NCBI GenBank assembly: GCA_002402175.1
Contig: NVVJ01000102.1
Coordinates: forward strand, 1-36,557
Length of the DNA: 36,557 nucleotides
Source: SAR86 cluster bacterium
GTDB taxonomy: Bacteria; Pseudomonadota; Gammaproteobacteria; Pseudomonadales; Pseudohongiellaceae
Reading direction: 5' to 3'
Within the stretch, counting starts at the first letter, position 1. Every line of letters begins with the position of its first letter. Of the stretch, positions 1 through 7,986 are shown piece by piece. The notes beneath the pieces are model-generated. The model was not told where the DNA came from and ran no database searches. It saw only the letters and a list, made by a program, of their open reading frames with translations. Position numbers and translations under genes: made by a program.

Positions 1-17
1 CCGGAGTAGACCGTAAT

Positions 18-67
18 GAGGCAGGGATGCCGAATCGAGCCCCCAGGGATGGGTTTACGGCGTGTCT
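18..67. repeat. Possible dispersed intergenic repeat-like element
   Basis: This short GC-rich stretch lies upstream of purM. It contains the octamer CAGGGATG twice (22-29 and 44-51) separated by a C-rich block, followed by GGTTTACGGCG. From memory, similarly built intergenic strings recur in many gammaproteobacterial genomes, but no second copy is present in this window, so the repeat status is an inference. It could instead belong to the leader or the 3' end of an upstream gene outside the window. Confidence 0.3.
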
Positions 68-244
68 ATGGAGGCAATACTGCATCCGCGTCAGTCACCG
101 AACCATTAAGAACTAACTCTAACAACATAACCCACTGTTATTTTATTCTTAATTTTAAGTCAAAGACGAAAGACGTAAGCTTTGCATCTTGTTAAAATGC
201 TGTATTGATTTGAACCTTTACTCCATAGCCATAGGAAATACGCG

Positions 245-1318
245 ATGTCCGCTAATGATAACCAGAACGAGTCTGAATCCCGAAGTACAGAGTCTTTAAG
301 TTATCGCGATGCAGGTGTCGATATTGATGCTGGCAATGAGCTTGTCGAGAAAATAAAAGACGTTACCCGCAAGACCAACCGGCCAGAGGTTCTATCCGAG
401 CTAGGCGGTTTTGGCGCAATGTGTGAAATCCCCGAAAAGTACAAGAGGCCCGTATTAGTATCGGCTACCGATGGCGTGGGTACCAAGCTTAGGCTTGCCA
501 TGAATATGGGTAAACACGATACCATTGGCATCGATCTGGTTGCTATGTGTGTCAATGACTTGATTGTTTGTGGTGCAGAGCCATTATTTTTTCTCGACTA
601 TTATGCAACCGGTGGTCTTAATGTAGAAACAGCGACCAGCGTAGTCACCGGCATTGGTGCTGGCTGCCAGTTAGCCGGTTGCGCCTTAGTTGGTGGCGAG
701 ACAGCTGAAATGCCTGGCATGTATTCCGGCGAAGACTATGATCTTGCTGGCTTTGCCGTAGGTGTAGTTGAAAAAGAAGACATAATCAATCAAAAGAAAG
801 TTGCTATAGGCGATAGCCTAATAGGCTTAGCGTCGTCCGGTCCTCACTCCAACGGCTACTCTTTAATTCGTAAAATTATTGAAGTCAGCAATGCCGACCT
901 AAAACAGTCCTTCGGCAATAGCACTCTTGGAGAAACCTTGCTGACTCCAACTACAATATACGTAAAAGCTATACAGGCATTGTCCGAAGTTGTTGATATA
1001 CACGCTCTCGCGCACATTACCGGTGGTGGTATTACCGAAAACCTACCCCGAGTTTTGCCTGACAATGCTCAGGCGCATATCAATCTTGACTCCTGGGTCA
1101 TACCAGAAATATTTAACTGGTTACAGGAAAAAGGCAATGTGACTGATCAGGAAATGTATCGAACTTTCAATTGCGGCCTGGGTATGATTATCTGCGTATC
1201 CAGCGAACAAGCGCAGCAAACCTTAGATGTTCTTAATCAAGAATCTGAACAGGCATTTATTATCGGAAGCGTAAACTCACGTACCGATGAAGACCAGCCA
1301 TCTGTCATTCTGAACTAA
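245..1318 (+). CDS. purM: Phosphoribosylformylglycinamidine cyclo-ligase (AIR synthetase)
   Basis: PurM converts formylglycinamidine ribonucleotide plus ATP to aminoimidazole ribonucleotide, the fifth step of cytosolic de novo purine synthesis. The 357-residue product carries the PurM/AIRS signatures: ATDGVGTK at residues 74-81, [10 protein letters not shown] near 96-105, [12 protein letters not shown] from 150, and [13 protein letters not shown] in the C-terminal half. It is about ten residues longer than the usual 345, all in an acidic, Ser-rich N-terminal tail. The ATG at 245 follows an AGGAAA ribosome site. purN starts 18 bases after the stop, so the two are probably co-transcribed. I saw no clear PurR operator or sigma-70 promoter upstream. 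Confidence 0.97.
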   Translation: MSANDNQNESESRSTESLSYRDAGVDIDAGNELVEKIKDVTRKTNRPEVLSELGGFGAMCEIPEKYKRPVLVSATDGVGTKLRLAMNMGKHDTIGIDLVAMCVNDLIVCGAEPLFFLDYYATGGLNVETATSVVTGIGAGCQLAGCALVGGETAEMPGMYSGEDYDLAGFAVGVVEKEDIINQKKVAIGDSLIGLASSGPHSNGYSLIRKIIEVSNADLKQSFGNSTLGETLLTPTTIYVKAIQALSEVVDIHALAHITGGGITENLPRVLPDNAQAHINLDSWVIPEIFNWLQEKGNVTDQEMYRTFNCGLGMIICVSSEQAQQTLDVLNQESEQAFIIGSVNSRTDEDQPSVILN

Positions 1319-1336
1319 GCAGGAATTACCACCGAC

Positions 1337-1987
1337 ATGACAAAATCACATTGCTCGGTAGTAGTTTTAATTTCAGGCAATGGCACTAACTTACAAGCGC
1401 TGATTGATGACAGCACGCATTCTAACTATAAGATTACTGCCGTAATTTCCAACAAACCTGAAGCCTTCGGACTAAGCAGAGCGCAGCGTAGTGGTATTCC
1501 TGCTCTAACAATTAATCACAAGGATTACTCCAGCCGAGAGCTATTCGATCATGCTCTTATGGAAACTATTGATACTTTTAATCCTGATATTATTGTGCTG
1601 GCAGGGTTTATGCGAATCCTTAGCGCTGAATTCGTCAAACACTACTGTGGCAAAATACTGAATATTCACCCCTCTCTGTTGCCGGCTTATACGGGCACAA
1701 ATACACATCAAAGAGTGCTCGATGCAGGCGAGAAATACCACGGGGTTTCAGTTCATTTTGTTACTGAAGAGTTAGATGGCGGCCCTGTTATCTCTCAGGA
1801 AAAAATCAAAATCGAAGCTGACGACAATGCCGATAGTCTGGCCAATAAAATTCACCAAAAAGAACATATTATCTATCCGAAAACTGTGTCCTGGTTTGCC
1901 GCCGGCCGATTACACATGAATGCAAATCGAGCCTATCTCGATAACGACTTGCTACCTGAAACTGGCATTGAAATTTCCCCATTATGA
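1337..1987 (+). CDS. purN: Phosphoribosylglycinamide formyltransferase (GAR transformylase)
   Basis: PurN transfers a formyl group from 10-formyl-tetrahydrofolate to glycinamide ribonucleotide, the third step of purine synthesis. The 216-residue protein has the phosphate-binding SGNGTNLQ at 13-20, and the catalytic Asn, His and Asp are visible as N109 and H111 (NIHPSLLP) and D147 (ELDGGP). Length and motifs are normal for the family. A good AGGAA ribosome site precedes the ATG. Its TGA stop overlaps the next start as ATGA (1984-1987), indicating translational coupling with the DUF3108 gene. Confidence 0.97.
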   Translation: MTKSHCSVVVLISGNGTNLQALIDDSTHSNYKITAVISNKPEAFGLSRAQRSGIPALTINHKDYSSRELFDHALMETIDTFNPDIIVLAGFMRILSAEFVKHYCGKILNIHPSLLPAYTGTNTHQRVLDAGEKYHGVSVHFVTEELDGGPVISQEKIKIEADDNADSLANKIHQKEHIIYPKTVSWFAAGRLHMNANRAYLDNDLLPETGIEISPL

Positions 1988-2730
1988 AGCTATCACCCAA
2001 GCTGATTCGACTTTTTTTAGTTCTGATTATCTGTGTCGTCTCAACATCAAGTAGCTTCGGACAACAAGTGCTCGAATATTCTGCTCATTATCAGGCAACT
2101 GCGAATGGCATCGCCGCAACGGCACAGCGCAGCTTAACTAAACTCAGCGATTATTCTTTTCGTCTAACAAATCGACTGCAAGCATCTATAGCCGGCCAGA
2201 CTCTTGCAACTCTAGAACAAAGTAGTGAGTTTGAATTTGTTGATGACACAGTCAAACCCAGTATCTATTCCTATGTTCTTACCGGAATCAGCAAAGCCGC
2301 AAACGCCATTGCCTATAACTGGGACGCACAAATTGCCCTTAGCACTGAAGATGAAAAAAGTTGGCAACTACCGCTCTCTAGCGGGGTAATGGATCAGCTT
2401 AGTTACCAATTTGCTCTGCGTCAGTTCTTAATCTCTGGCAACACGGCGAGCGATGTGGAATTTCAGGTCATTGATGGCGACGAGATTGAATTGCACCGCT
2501 ATCGCATTGCTGGTGACGCTTTGCTTAGTACGCCGCTGGGCAACTTAAACACAGTTAAACTGGAAAGGCTTCGCGATACGGCTGATGGCCGAACTACTAC
2601 AATTTGGTTAGCGGTAGACTGGGATTTCTTACTGGCGCGTATTGAACAAGTTAATCGTTCAGGCTTGAAAATTGAGCTCCAGCTTGAAAGCGCATTGGTC
2701 GGCGGCGTTAATGTTTCAGCGCTGAAATAA
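1984..2730 (+). CDS. Exported DUF3108 domain protein
   Basis: This is a 248-residue protein of the DUF3108 family, whose biochemical role is not established. Residues 1-27 form a classical signal peptide: KLSPK, then a hydrophobic run, then small residues ending SSSFGQ. The mature part begins with the family-typical QVLEYSAHYQA, and the rest is predicted beta-rich (SYVLTGISKAANAIAYNWDA; TTTIWLAVDWDFLLARIE). Its start overlaps the purN stop by four bases. A DUF3108 gene directly after purN is a common gammaproteobacterial arrangement, so the linkage is old, although no purine role is implied by the sequence. The unit ends convergently with fleQ, with only 58 bases between the two stops and a loose AT-rich hairpin around 2755-2797 that may terminate both. 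Confidence 0.85.
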   Translation: MKLSPKLIRLFLVLIICVVSTSSSFGQQVLEYSAHYQATANGIAATAQRSLTKLSDYSFRLTNRLQASIAGQTLATLEQSSEFEFVDDTVKPSIYSYVLTGISKAANAIAYNWDAQIALSTEDEKSWQLPLSSGVMDQLSYQFALRQFLISGNTASDVEFQVIDGDEIELHRYRIAGDALLSTPLGNLNTVKLERLRDTADGRTTTIWLAVDWDFLLARIEQVNRSGLKIELQLESALVGGVNVSALK

Positions 2731-2788
2731 GCTTGAATCTTAAACTGGAGTGACAATAATTTGATTAGATATTTGTAGGCTCTAATTA

Positions 2789-4285
2789 TTATTTTTCGTT
2801 GCTACTTTCCTTTCCCTCTATAGCATTGCGTTCATTACTATTGTTCTCTGATTTTTTTTGCATATTATATTTTCGCATTTTCTCAACCAACGTAGTCCTA
2901 CCCATGTGCAACCTTCCTGCGGCTTGTGCAACCACACCATCACTATCACTAAGAGCCTGTCCTATTAAGCCTCTTTCAAGGTTAGCCAAATATTCTCTTA
3001 GGTCGAGGCCATTTAAAGGCAATAGCGTTTCAGTTCCGTCTTGCTCGGAAGTGTAATTGCCGTCAGAAACAACGTTGTTGCCACTGCTTGCCTTCTGTTC
3101 TGAGGCTTTTTGAAACTTCATTGGGAGGTCGTTAATACCAACGATACCATGAGGAAAAAGGATAGACATACGTTCCACTAAATTCGCCAGCTCTCTAACA
3201 TTTCCTGGCCAGGTGTAATTACAAAGCGCAGCAATTGCTCCAGAGTTGAACCTGACAGAGCCTCGCTTTTCGGCCTCCATTATGGTGATAAGTTCATTCA
3301 AAAGAAGTGGAATATCTTCAGGTCGCTCTCTGAGCGAGGGCATTTCAATAGGAAAAACATTGATGCGATAATATAAATCCTGACGGAAATCTCCTTTTTC
3401 TATCATTTCCTCTAGGTCTTTGTGGGTCGCCGCAAGAATGCGCACATCAACCTGCAAGGTATTAACACCACCAACCCTTTCGAAGCTGCGTTCTTGCAAG
3501 ACACGCAATAATTTAACTTGCATGTCCAGCGGCATGTCCCCAATTTCATCGAGAAAAAGCGTGCCGCCTTCAGCCAATTCAAAACGGCCTGCACGAGAGG
3601 CTATAGCTCCGGTAAACGCTCCTTTTTCATGGCCGAATAGTTCGCTCTCAAGAAGTTCTTTTGATATTGCCCCACAGTTAATTGGGATAAAGGGTTTGTC
3701 TGAGCGATTCGAATTAAGGTGTAAATTTCTTGCAACAACTTCTTTGCCAGTACCAGACTCACCAGTGATAAGTACACTGACGTCTTTGTTTGCCACCTGC
3801 CCCATCATCCGCCGAACTTGTTGCACTGACTCGCTCTTTCCTACCAGAGAGCGAAACATATTGTAGTCACGACCCCCTTCAAAATCCGGTAGTCGATTGT
3901 GTTGATCTTGAAAAGTTTTTGCCTTATGCAGAGCATCTAGCAGTGACTGATAATTCAATGCAGAAGACAGTCGAGCCGTGATGCGAATTTGAAGCTGCGT
4001 ATCGAATGATGAAGGAATACTGTGCTCACCAATTAGCACAAAGGGTACACTGGATTCCCAGCAATAAATATCATTAAGAATTTTTTCAATTGTTCTTTCG
4101 CTACAATTACCGATAATCGCGGCTGATATATCTGAATGTTTTCCCCCAGCCGTAGACGCCTTCTTTTGCCAGTTAGAAGTTTGGGCAGTGATAGTTTTTT
4201 CACCCAGAAAAGAAAGAACAGTCTGTAGGTTTTTGCTAGATTCTGAATCATCATCGATTAACAGTATTCTGGCTTTTTCTGTCAT
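2789..4285 (-). CDS. fleQ: FleQ/FlrA-type sigma-54 enhancer-binding regulator
   Basis: FleQ-type proteins are AAA+ activators of sigma-54 RNA polymerase. They are master regulators of flagellar genes and, through c-di-GMP, of exopolysaccharide genes. The N-terminal receiver-like domain (about 1-120) keeps ILLIDDD but has IIGNC where a phospho-acceptor Asp would sit, as in FleQ. MFRS at 143-146 matches the LFRS c-di-GMP site, and R186/N187 of ARNLH match further ligand contacts. The AAA+ core has Walker A GESGTGKE (175-182), the sigma-54 loop GAFTGA (222-227) and Walker B LFLDEIGD. The C-terminal Fis-type helix-turn-helix reads AAGRLHMGRTTLVEKMRKYN, very like FleQ. I chose the ATG at 4285 over a TTG at 4297 because it has GCAGAGAA at proper spacing and aligns with FleQ N-termini. 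No flagellar genes adjoin it. Confidence 0.9.
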   Translation of the reverse strand: MTEKARILLIDDDSESSKNLQTVLSFLGEKTITAQTSNWQKKASTAGGKHSDISAAIIGNCSERTIEKILNDIYCWESSVPFVLIGEHSIPSSFDTQLQIRITARLSSALNYQSLLDALHKAKTFQDQHNRLPDFEGGRDYNMFRSLVGKSESVQQVRRMMGQVANKDVSVLITGESGTGKEVVARNLHLNSNRSDKPFIPINCGAISKELLESELFGHEKGAFTGAIASRAGRFELAEGGTLFLDEIGDMPLDMQVKLLRVLQERSFERVGGVNTLQVDVRILAATHKDLEEMIEKGDFRQDLYYRINVFPIEMPSLRERPEDIPLLLNELITIMEAEKRGSVRFNSGAIAALCNYTWPGNVRELANLVERMSILFPHGIVGINDLPMKFQKASEQKASSGNNVVSDGNYTSEQDGTETLLPLNGLDLREYLANLERGLIGQALSDSDGVVAQAAGRLHMGRTTLVEKMRKYNMQKKSENNSNERNAIEGKESSNEK

Positions 4286-4398
4286 ATTTCTCTGCAATTC
4301 TAAAAAAATACAGTAAGGTTTAAAGCCATTTGGATTGGCAGCTTAGACTGATACGGGCGGAAACAGGAACTAGCTTGAAATCCGTTTCAGGTCTGACA

Positions 4399-4427
4399 AT
4401 TAGACATGGTAGTTCGAAATTAGTCAA
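4399..4427 (-). promoter_or_regulatory. Predicted sigma-70 promoter of fleQ
   Basis: Read on the - strand, TTGACT (4427-4422) is followed by a 17-base spacer and TCTAAT (4404-4399), one mismatch to each half of the sigma-70 consensus at the ideal spacing. The start point would be near 4392, giving a leader of about 107 bases before the fleQ ATG. It lies downstream of the terminator of the preceding gene, so fleQ appears independently transcribed. Confidence 0.6.
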
Positions 4428-4471
4428 TCAGACAAAGCCAATAGTGAGCATATTAAGCCGTAGCAATAATG

Positions 4472-4497
4472 AAAAAGCCCAGGCAGTGCCTGGGCTT
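4472..4497 (-). terminator. Rho-independent terminator of the FemAB-like gene
   Basis: On the - strand, AAGCCCAGGC and GCCTGGGCTT form a perfect 10-bp stem around a 3-base loop, followed directly by TTTTTC. It lies 34 bases after the stop of the gene at 4531-5529 and separates it from the fleQ promoter. Confidence 0.85.
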
Positions 4498-4530
4498 AAA
4501 TTAGATCGAGATAGCGTCGACTATGCTTGC

Positions 4531-5529
4531 TCAGCGACCTCCAAGAGTGACCTTAAGCCTGGCGTGGGCTTCACCGCCAAAGCACTCAGCTATCAACTTG
4601 CTATTCAATCCGGGAGTTTCAGAATCTGCTGATACTGGAGAACGCCCCAAATTAAACTGACTACAATTCCGTTTCTTACTATGAACCATTGCCTCCCAAA
4701 TTAATGCATGCAATACCGGACGGTCTGGTGATCCAGGTAACACATCTCCGAACACGTAATTACAGGTTCTGTCCGTATGCACAAATAAACTACTAGATAC
4801 GAGCTTACCTTTATATCGCCCCTGAACCAGGAAGCCATTGCCCTCATTTATGAGTTTTTCATAAGCAAGACGCGCTGGATTTGTCGAATTAGCAGCGGCA
4901 CTAGATTGCCATTGAGTACCTTGGGTTTCTTCTCGCTTTTCAAATTGAGGCTCTGTGACAACCTCAATCTCGAGATTACGACGCCCCCACTCAACCAACC
5001 CTCTGCAACTTTTTGCTACATTTCTATAGAGCGCTCGTTGCGATAAAGACAAATCAATTACCTGTGCTTTCTCTACAACTGGCACACCGCCTTTTTGTAA
5101 AAGCACCTGAGTTACCGGAGACATAATACCGCAACTCACTGGGTCTAGATATTCGAGGGAATGAGGCTGGATTTCGTCAATCAGTTGATATATGTGTTGT
5201 TGTAGAAGTCTTATAGCTTCAGGCCTGAAATTATTCGAAGGCTCAACAATACTTGAGCGATTCACATGAGTTGATGCTTCGAGCCCGAAATACCCCATAC
5301 AATTCCGGCCTTTGTCGTCAACATGCATAGTAAGGCTACAACCAAAAACTGGTTCATCTGCAGCCATAACAAGAAATGAGCGGTCAGTGAAGTGAGACTG
5401 CTTTTCGTGACCACCAAAGTGGCCTCTACCCCCTTGCATATACAATGGGTTTTGCACAGGGTCATTAGCATAAAGCTTGTTCCAATACTCGGAAAACCCT
5501 GAGTCTGTTGTTTCAATTACTGCATGCAT
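4531..5529 (-). CDS. FemAB/GNAT-like acyl- or aminoacyltransferase
   Basis: This 332-residue cytosolic protein has the fold signature of FemAB/'acetyltransf_6' (double GNAT) proteins. The C-terminal half shows a substrate-binding strand and loop (NGFLVQGRYKGKLVSSSLFV), then CNYVFGD, an HALIWEAM helix and QFNLGRSP, typical of GNAT domains in peptidoglycan- or polysaccharide-linked transferases. The N-terminal half (YWNKLYANDPVQNPLY) resembles the first GNAT lobe. The donor and acceptor cannot be read from the sequence. Relatives occur with polysaccharide and PEP-CTERM systems. It is a single-gene unit: ATG at 5529 behind a GAGAG site, and a strong terminator at 4472-4497. It is separated from the polysaccharide locus by about 9 kb, so any functional link is speculation. 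Confidence 0.65.
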   Translation of the reverse strand: MHAVIETTDSGFSEYWNKLYANDPVQNPLYMQGGRGHFGGHEKQSHFTDRSFLVMAADEPVFGCSLTMHVDDKGRNCMGYFGLEASTHVNRSSIVEPSNNFRPEAIRLLQQHIYQLIDEIQPHSLEYLDPVSCGIMSPVTQVLLQKGGVPVVEKAQVIDLSLSQRALYRNVAKSCRGLVEWGRRNLEIEVVTEPQFEKREETQGTQWQSSAAANSTNPARLAYEKLINEGNGFLVQGRYKGKLVSSSLFVHTDRTCNYVFGDVLPGSPDRPVLHALIWEAMVHSKKRNCSQFNLGRSPVSADSETPGLNSKLIAECFGGEAHARLKVTLGGR

Positions 5530-6110
5530 TTATTAAATTCTCTCAAAATTTATTTCTTTAGCTCCATTCAACTTGTACTACGACTACTTCGGCGATTTGC
5601 CTTAGTAGTTTTTTAAGTCGTTGTTAAGTATAAGTGTCAATTATTTGACTCTTAGTTACTTCAGTAAAATCCTTTTTTGAAATAAACAGATCGCTTAATA
5701 CTGTAAAAGCAAACCGGCGCAACTCATCTTTCTGGGAATGCTAAGAGTGTTATCCCTAGCGGAAAAAGTCGAATGATTTACCGGGCTTTTTAGGGTAAGA
5801 ATCGGTATAAGACCGGCAGATACTGATTTAATTACCTCGCAGGCCTGCACCTCGGCAACATCGTGGGGGGTGTTTCTGGTTCATATTGGGTAAATATTTC
5901 TACACTAGGAGATTCATGGAATTGTTATCAGGCTTTATGTGCTTGTTATGACATAGGCCCCATATGATAAAAATATTATCGTGACAGGGTTGCCGGTTGG
6001 AGAAAATCAGATCACCTACAACTCCTCCCCTGTTTGCGATGTATAATTCAATACAATCACGGCCAGTTACATTGCTCGAAACCAAAGCCTGAAACCAAAA
6101 GAGAAACCGT
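5530..6110. other. 580-base intergenic region with several hairpins
   Basis: No convincing gene is seen here. The region holds a terminator-like hairpin (5583-5614). It also has an imperfect two-part stem at 5750-5798, pairing TTATCCCT with AGGGTAA and AAAAAG with CTTTTT, and a small CGGT/ACCG hairpin at 5803-5815. It carries the divergent upstream regions of the FemAB-like gene and the thioesterase. A short - strand open frame at 5900-6085 lacks coding character. Confidence 0.4.
5583..5614 (+). terminator. Terminator-like hairpin with T-run and no upstream + strand gene
   Basis: ACTACT (5583-5588) and AGTAGT (5604-5609) pair around an inner GGC/GCC stem with a five-base loop, followed by TTTTTT. 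In + orientation it has terminator form, yet the nearest gene is the - strand FemAB-like gene, which starts at 5529. On the - strand it lies in that gene's 5' leader. Confidence 0.35.
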
Positions 6111-6542
6111 ATGCCTGAATGGGATCATCCGAACCCACATATCTATGATGTTGAAGTCCAAGCATCTGATATCGATGGTATGGGACATGCCAATAACGCC
6201 TGTTATGTTATTTGGTGTGAACAATGCGCCTGGAGCCATTCTGAAACACTAGGACTGAGTGTAAAGGATTACCAAAGACTCGACCGCGGTGTCGCCATTC
6301 ACAAAGCACAATATGAATACTTTTTGCCAAGCTTCAAGGACGAAAAACTCATGGTAGGAACCTGGCTAATAGCCTGCGACCAAAAACTACGTCTGGAGCG
6401 GAAATTTCAAATGATTAATCTCGATACTCAGGAAACGGTCTTGCGTGGTCATTGGCAGCTTATTTGCGTTTCGCTCAAAAGTGGTAAAGCAGCCAGGCTG
6501 CCAAAAGAATTTATTGATATTTACGGCTCAGCAGTTATATAA
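6111..6542 (+). CDS. Hotdog-fold acyl-CoA thioesterase (4HBT, YbgC/FadM-like)
   Basis: This is predicted to hydrolyse acyl-CoA thioesters. The 143-residue length and single-hotdog architecture fit the 4-hydroxybenzoyl-CoA thioesterase superfamily. The active-site block is DIDGMGHANNACYVIW (residues 20-35). It has the catalytic Asp20 and the GHxNN turn before the central helix, matching the family pattern D-x-x-GHVNN-x-x-Y. The downstream strands (EYFLPSFKDEKLMVGTWL, RFKMI-type and ETVLRGHWQLICV) complete the fold. ATG at 6111 follows AGAGAAACC. Chain-length preference cannot be inferred. The gene stands alone, followed by a weak hairpin at 6558-6575. Confidence 0.85.
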   Translation: MPEWDHPNPHIYDVEVQASDIDGMGHANNACYVIWCEQCAWSHSETLGLSVKDYQRLDRGVAIHKAQYEYFLPSFKDEKLMVGTWLIACDQKLRLERKFQMINLDTQETVLRGHWQLICVSLKSGKAARLPKEFIDIYGSAVI

Positions 6543-6557
6543 AAGCAAATATTTACT

Positions 6558-6575
6558 GCGCCTAATCGCAGGCGC
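6558..6575 (+). terminator. Weak hairpin after the thioesterase gene
   Basis: GCGCCT and AGGCGC pair around a six-base loop 16 bases after the stop. There is only a TT after it, so it may be a weak or Rho-assisted terminator. Confidence 0.3.
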
Positions 6576-6901
6576 TTAAGCCGTAGTGGACACTTCGCCG
6601 CCCACGATAAGCAACACAAGTCCATCATCATAAATTTAGATTATATTGTGTTATATCAATGAGTTAGAAGACCTCTCCTTGCCAAAAAACTGCCAAAGAA
6701 ACGAGCCCTGGCAGGGAACAGGAAGCGCCCCAACACGCTTAAAGTTATCTTTGCAGCAGTCGTTATAGTCTAGGCTCGCTACCACTCAAAAGAAAAAAAG
6801 CACCATTAGCAAGTGGCGAGATAACACAGAGCATCTAAGCTATCGACACTGATGCGGCAACTGAAAACCTGTTTTAAATATGGAATATGAAGTAAAAGTT
6901 T
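6576..6901. other. Non-coding stretch upstream of flgM
   Basis: No gene is seen in this stretch of about 325 bases. It includes a CCCTGGCAGGG palindrome near 6702-6712. I found no convincing sigma-70, sigma-54 or sigma-28 promoter. Confidence 0.35.
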
Positions 6902-7207
6902 GTGAAAAAACCAGCACCCAATTCAAACCACACATTAATAGGCAAAAACCGTAGCGACAGCTCAGTTGTGACTCGCTTTTCGGTAGAGCGTATATCCAGA
7001 AAAGCCAGCACTGATCTTTCCGCCGAGCTTGCAAAGATAGCAATTGATGTTAATGAGCTGGAAGCCGCCATTCAGGAACTGCCAGTTGTAGATACTGCCA
7101 GGCTGGTGGATATTCACAATCGCATTGAGAGCAACGAGTATTCAATCAACTCGGACTCAATTGCAGCAAAACTGCTAAGCATAGAAACTGCCCTAGACCC
7201 GTATTAA
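6902..7207 (+). CDS. flgM: FlgM-like anti-sigma-28 factor
   Basis: FlgM holds the flagellar sigma factor FliA inactive until the hook is finished, then leaves through the flagellar export gate. The 101-residue size is right, and the C-terminal half carries the sigma-binding pattern: VVDTARLVDIHNRIESNEY, then SINSDSIAAKLLSIE. This matches the FlgM motif V-D-x-x-R-V-x-x-I-x-x-x-I-x-x-G-x-Y-x-I-D-x-x-x-I-A-x-x-L. The N-terminal half is disordered and basic, as usual. The only usable start is GTG at 6902, with a poor ribosome site. FlgM normally sits with flgA/flgN; here it stands alone, about 2.6 kb from fleQ. The call rests on the C-terminal motif. Confidence 0.75.
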   Translation: MKKPAPNSNHTLIGKNRSDSSVVTRFSVERISRKASTDLSAELAKIAIDVNELEAAIQELPVVDTARLVDIHNRIESNEYSINSDSIAAKLLSIETALDPY

Positions 7208-7225
7208 GCCCCGCAAATCATCCAT

Positions 7226-7885
7226 TTAGCACGTTTTAACAAAACCCTCGAATCCTTCCAATGATGGACTGAGCTCGCTTAATCTAGCCAGATCCTCAGG
7301 CCTGTCCACATCCCACAAAGGGCTCAGTAACTGATAAGACACATCTAATTCTTGCAACTTCAACAAAGTGGCCTCAAGCACCTCACCCGAGCCCCAGTTT
7401 ATACCTTCAAACAATTCGGGCATTGAACAACGCATGCCTATAAGTACGTAGCCACCATCTTCTGCGGGGCCTATGACCACATCGCTACCTGCGTCCAGCG
7501 CCAAAATAGCGGACTCAAGATACTCCGGATCCATTGCTGGACAATCAGCGCCAATGACTATCACTTGCTCCACTCCAGCCTGGGTCAACGTTTGCGTTAT
7601 GGCAAAGTTCATCTTTTGTCCTAGATCGGCCCCTTGTTGATTGAATATATTCTTTGAATTACAAATATTTAGAAAAAATTCATGAGAAGCATTTGAGTTT
7701 GCCCACAGGCTCCAGTTTGCCAGGTTCGAGCGTTTCAGCATTGTAGATACCCGCCCCAGCAGGACTTTATAGATATTCAGAGCGCCATGCACCCCAAGTG
7801 CCGGGTGCAACCGTGTTTTGACACGCCCTAGCACAGGCTCTTTTGCAAATAAGGCTATCTGACAATGAGAATACTTCACATTCAT
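7226..7885 (-). CDS. TIGR04282/DUF2064 nucleotidyltransferase-like glycosyltransferase
   Basis: This belongs to the DUF2064 family, also named rSAM/selenodomain-associated transferase 1 or 'arsenosugar biosynthesis glycosyltransferase' TIGR04282. It has a GT-A/nucleotidyltransferase-like fold. Visible hallmarks are IALFAKEPVLGRVKTRL at the N-terminus, VIVIGADCPAMDPEYL with the metal-binding DCP, IGPAEDGGYVLIGM, and the C-terminal WDVDRPEDLARL. The 219-residue length is normal. The partner TIGR04283 gene lies just upstream (7987-8673), the common pairing. No radical-SAM ArsS-type gene is visible, so the arsenosugar role is a family name rather than something shown here. The start codon lies inside a 20-bp tandem repeat and has no recognisable ribosome site. 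Confidence 0.88.
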   Translation of the reverse strand: MNVKYSHCQIALFAKEPVLGRVKTRLHPALGVHGALNIYKVLLGRVSTMLKRSNLANWSLWANSNASHEFFLNICNSKNIFNQQGADLGQKMNFAITQTLTQAGVEQVIVIGADCPAMDPEYLESAILALDAGSDVVIGPAEDGGYVLIGMRCSMPELFEGINWGSGEVLEATLLKLQELDVSYQLLSPLWDVDRPEDLARLSELSPSLEGFEGFVKTC

Positions 7886-7942
7886 AGTTAATCGGTTCTA
7901 AGCATAGTTAATCGGTTCTAAGTATAGCTAGGCAGTTCTATA
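7883..7942. repeat. Three 20-bp tandem repeats over the start of the TIGR04282 gene
   Basis: Two identical 20-bp copies (7883-7902 and 7903-7922, each beginning CATAGTTAATCGG) are followed by a degenerate third (7923-7942, TATAGCTAGGCAG). Read on the - strand each exact copy ends in ACTATG, and the last ATG is the start codon of the gene at 7226-7885. The array therefore replaces the usual ribosome-binding region. Confidence 0.85.
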
Positions 7943-7986
7943 GCTAATTTCCATTGTGAAAAATGGCAGCGCGACAATAAACTAAA

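Noticed and set aside
3420..3866. A 148-codon + strand open frame antisense to fleQ
   Set aside because: Low-complexity Ser/Arg/Pro-rich translation opposite the conserved AAA+ core; a shadow frame.
5700..5815. A c-di-GMP or other known riboswitch before the thioesterase gene
   Set aside because: No conserved aptamer core could be recognised; only simple stems are visible.
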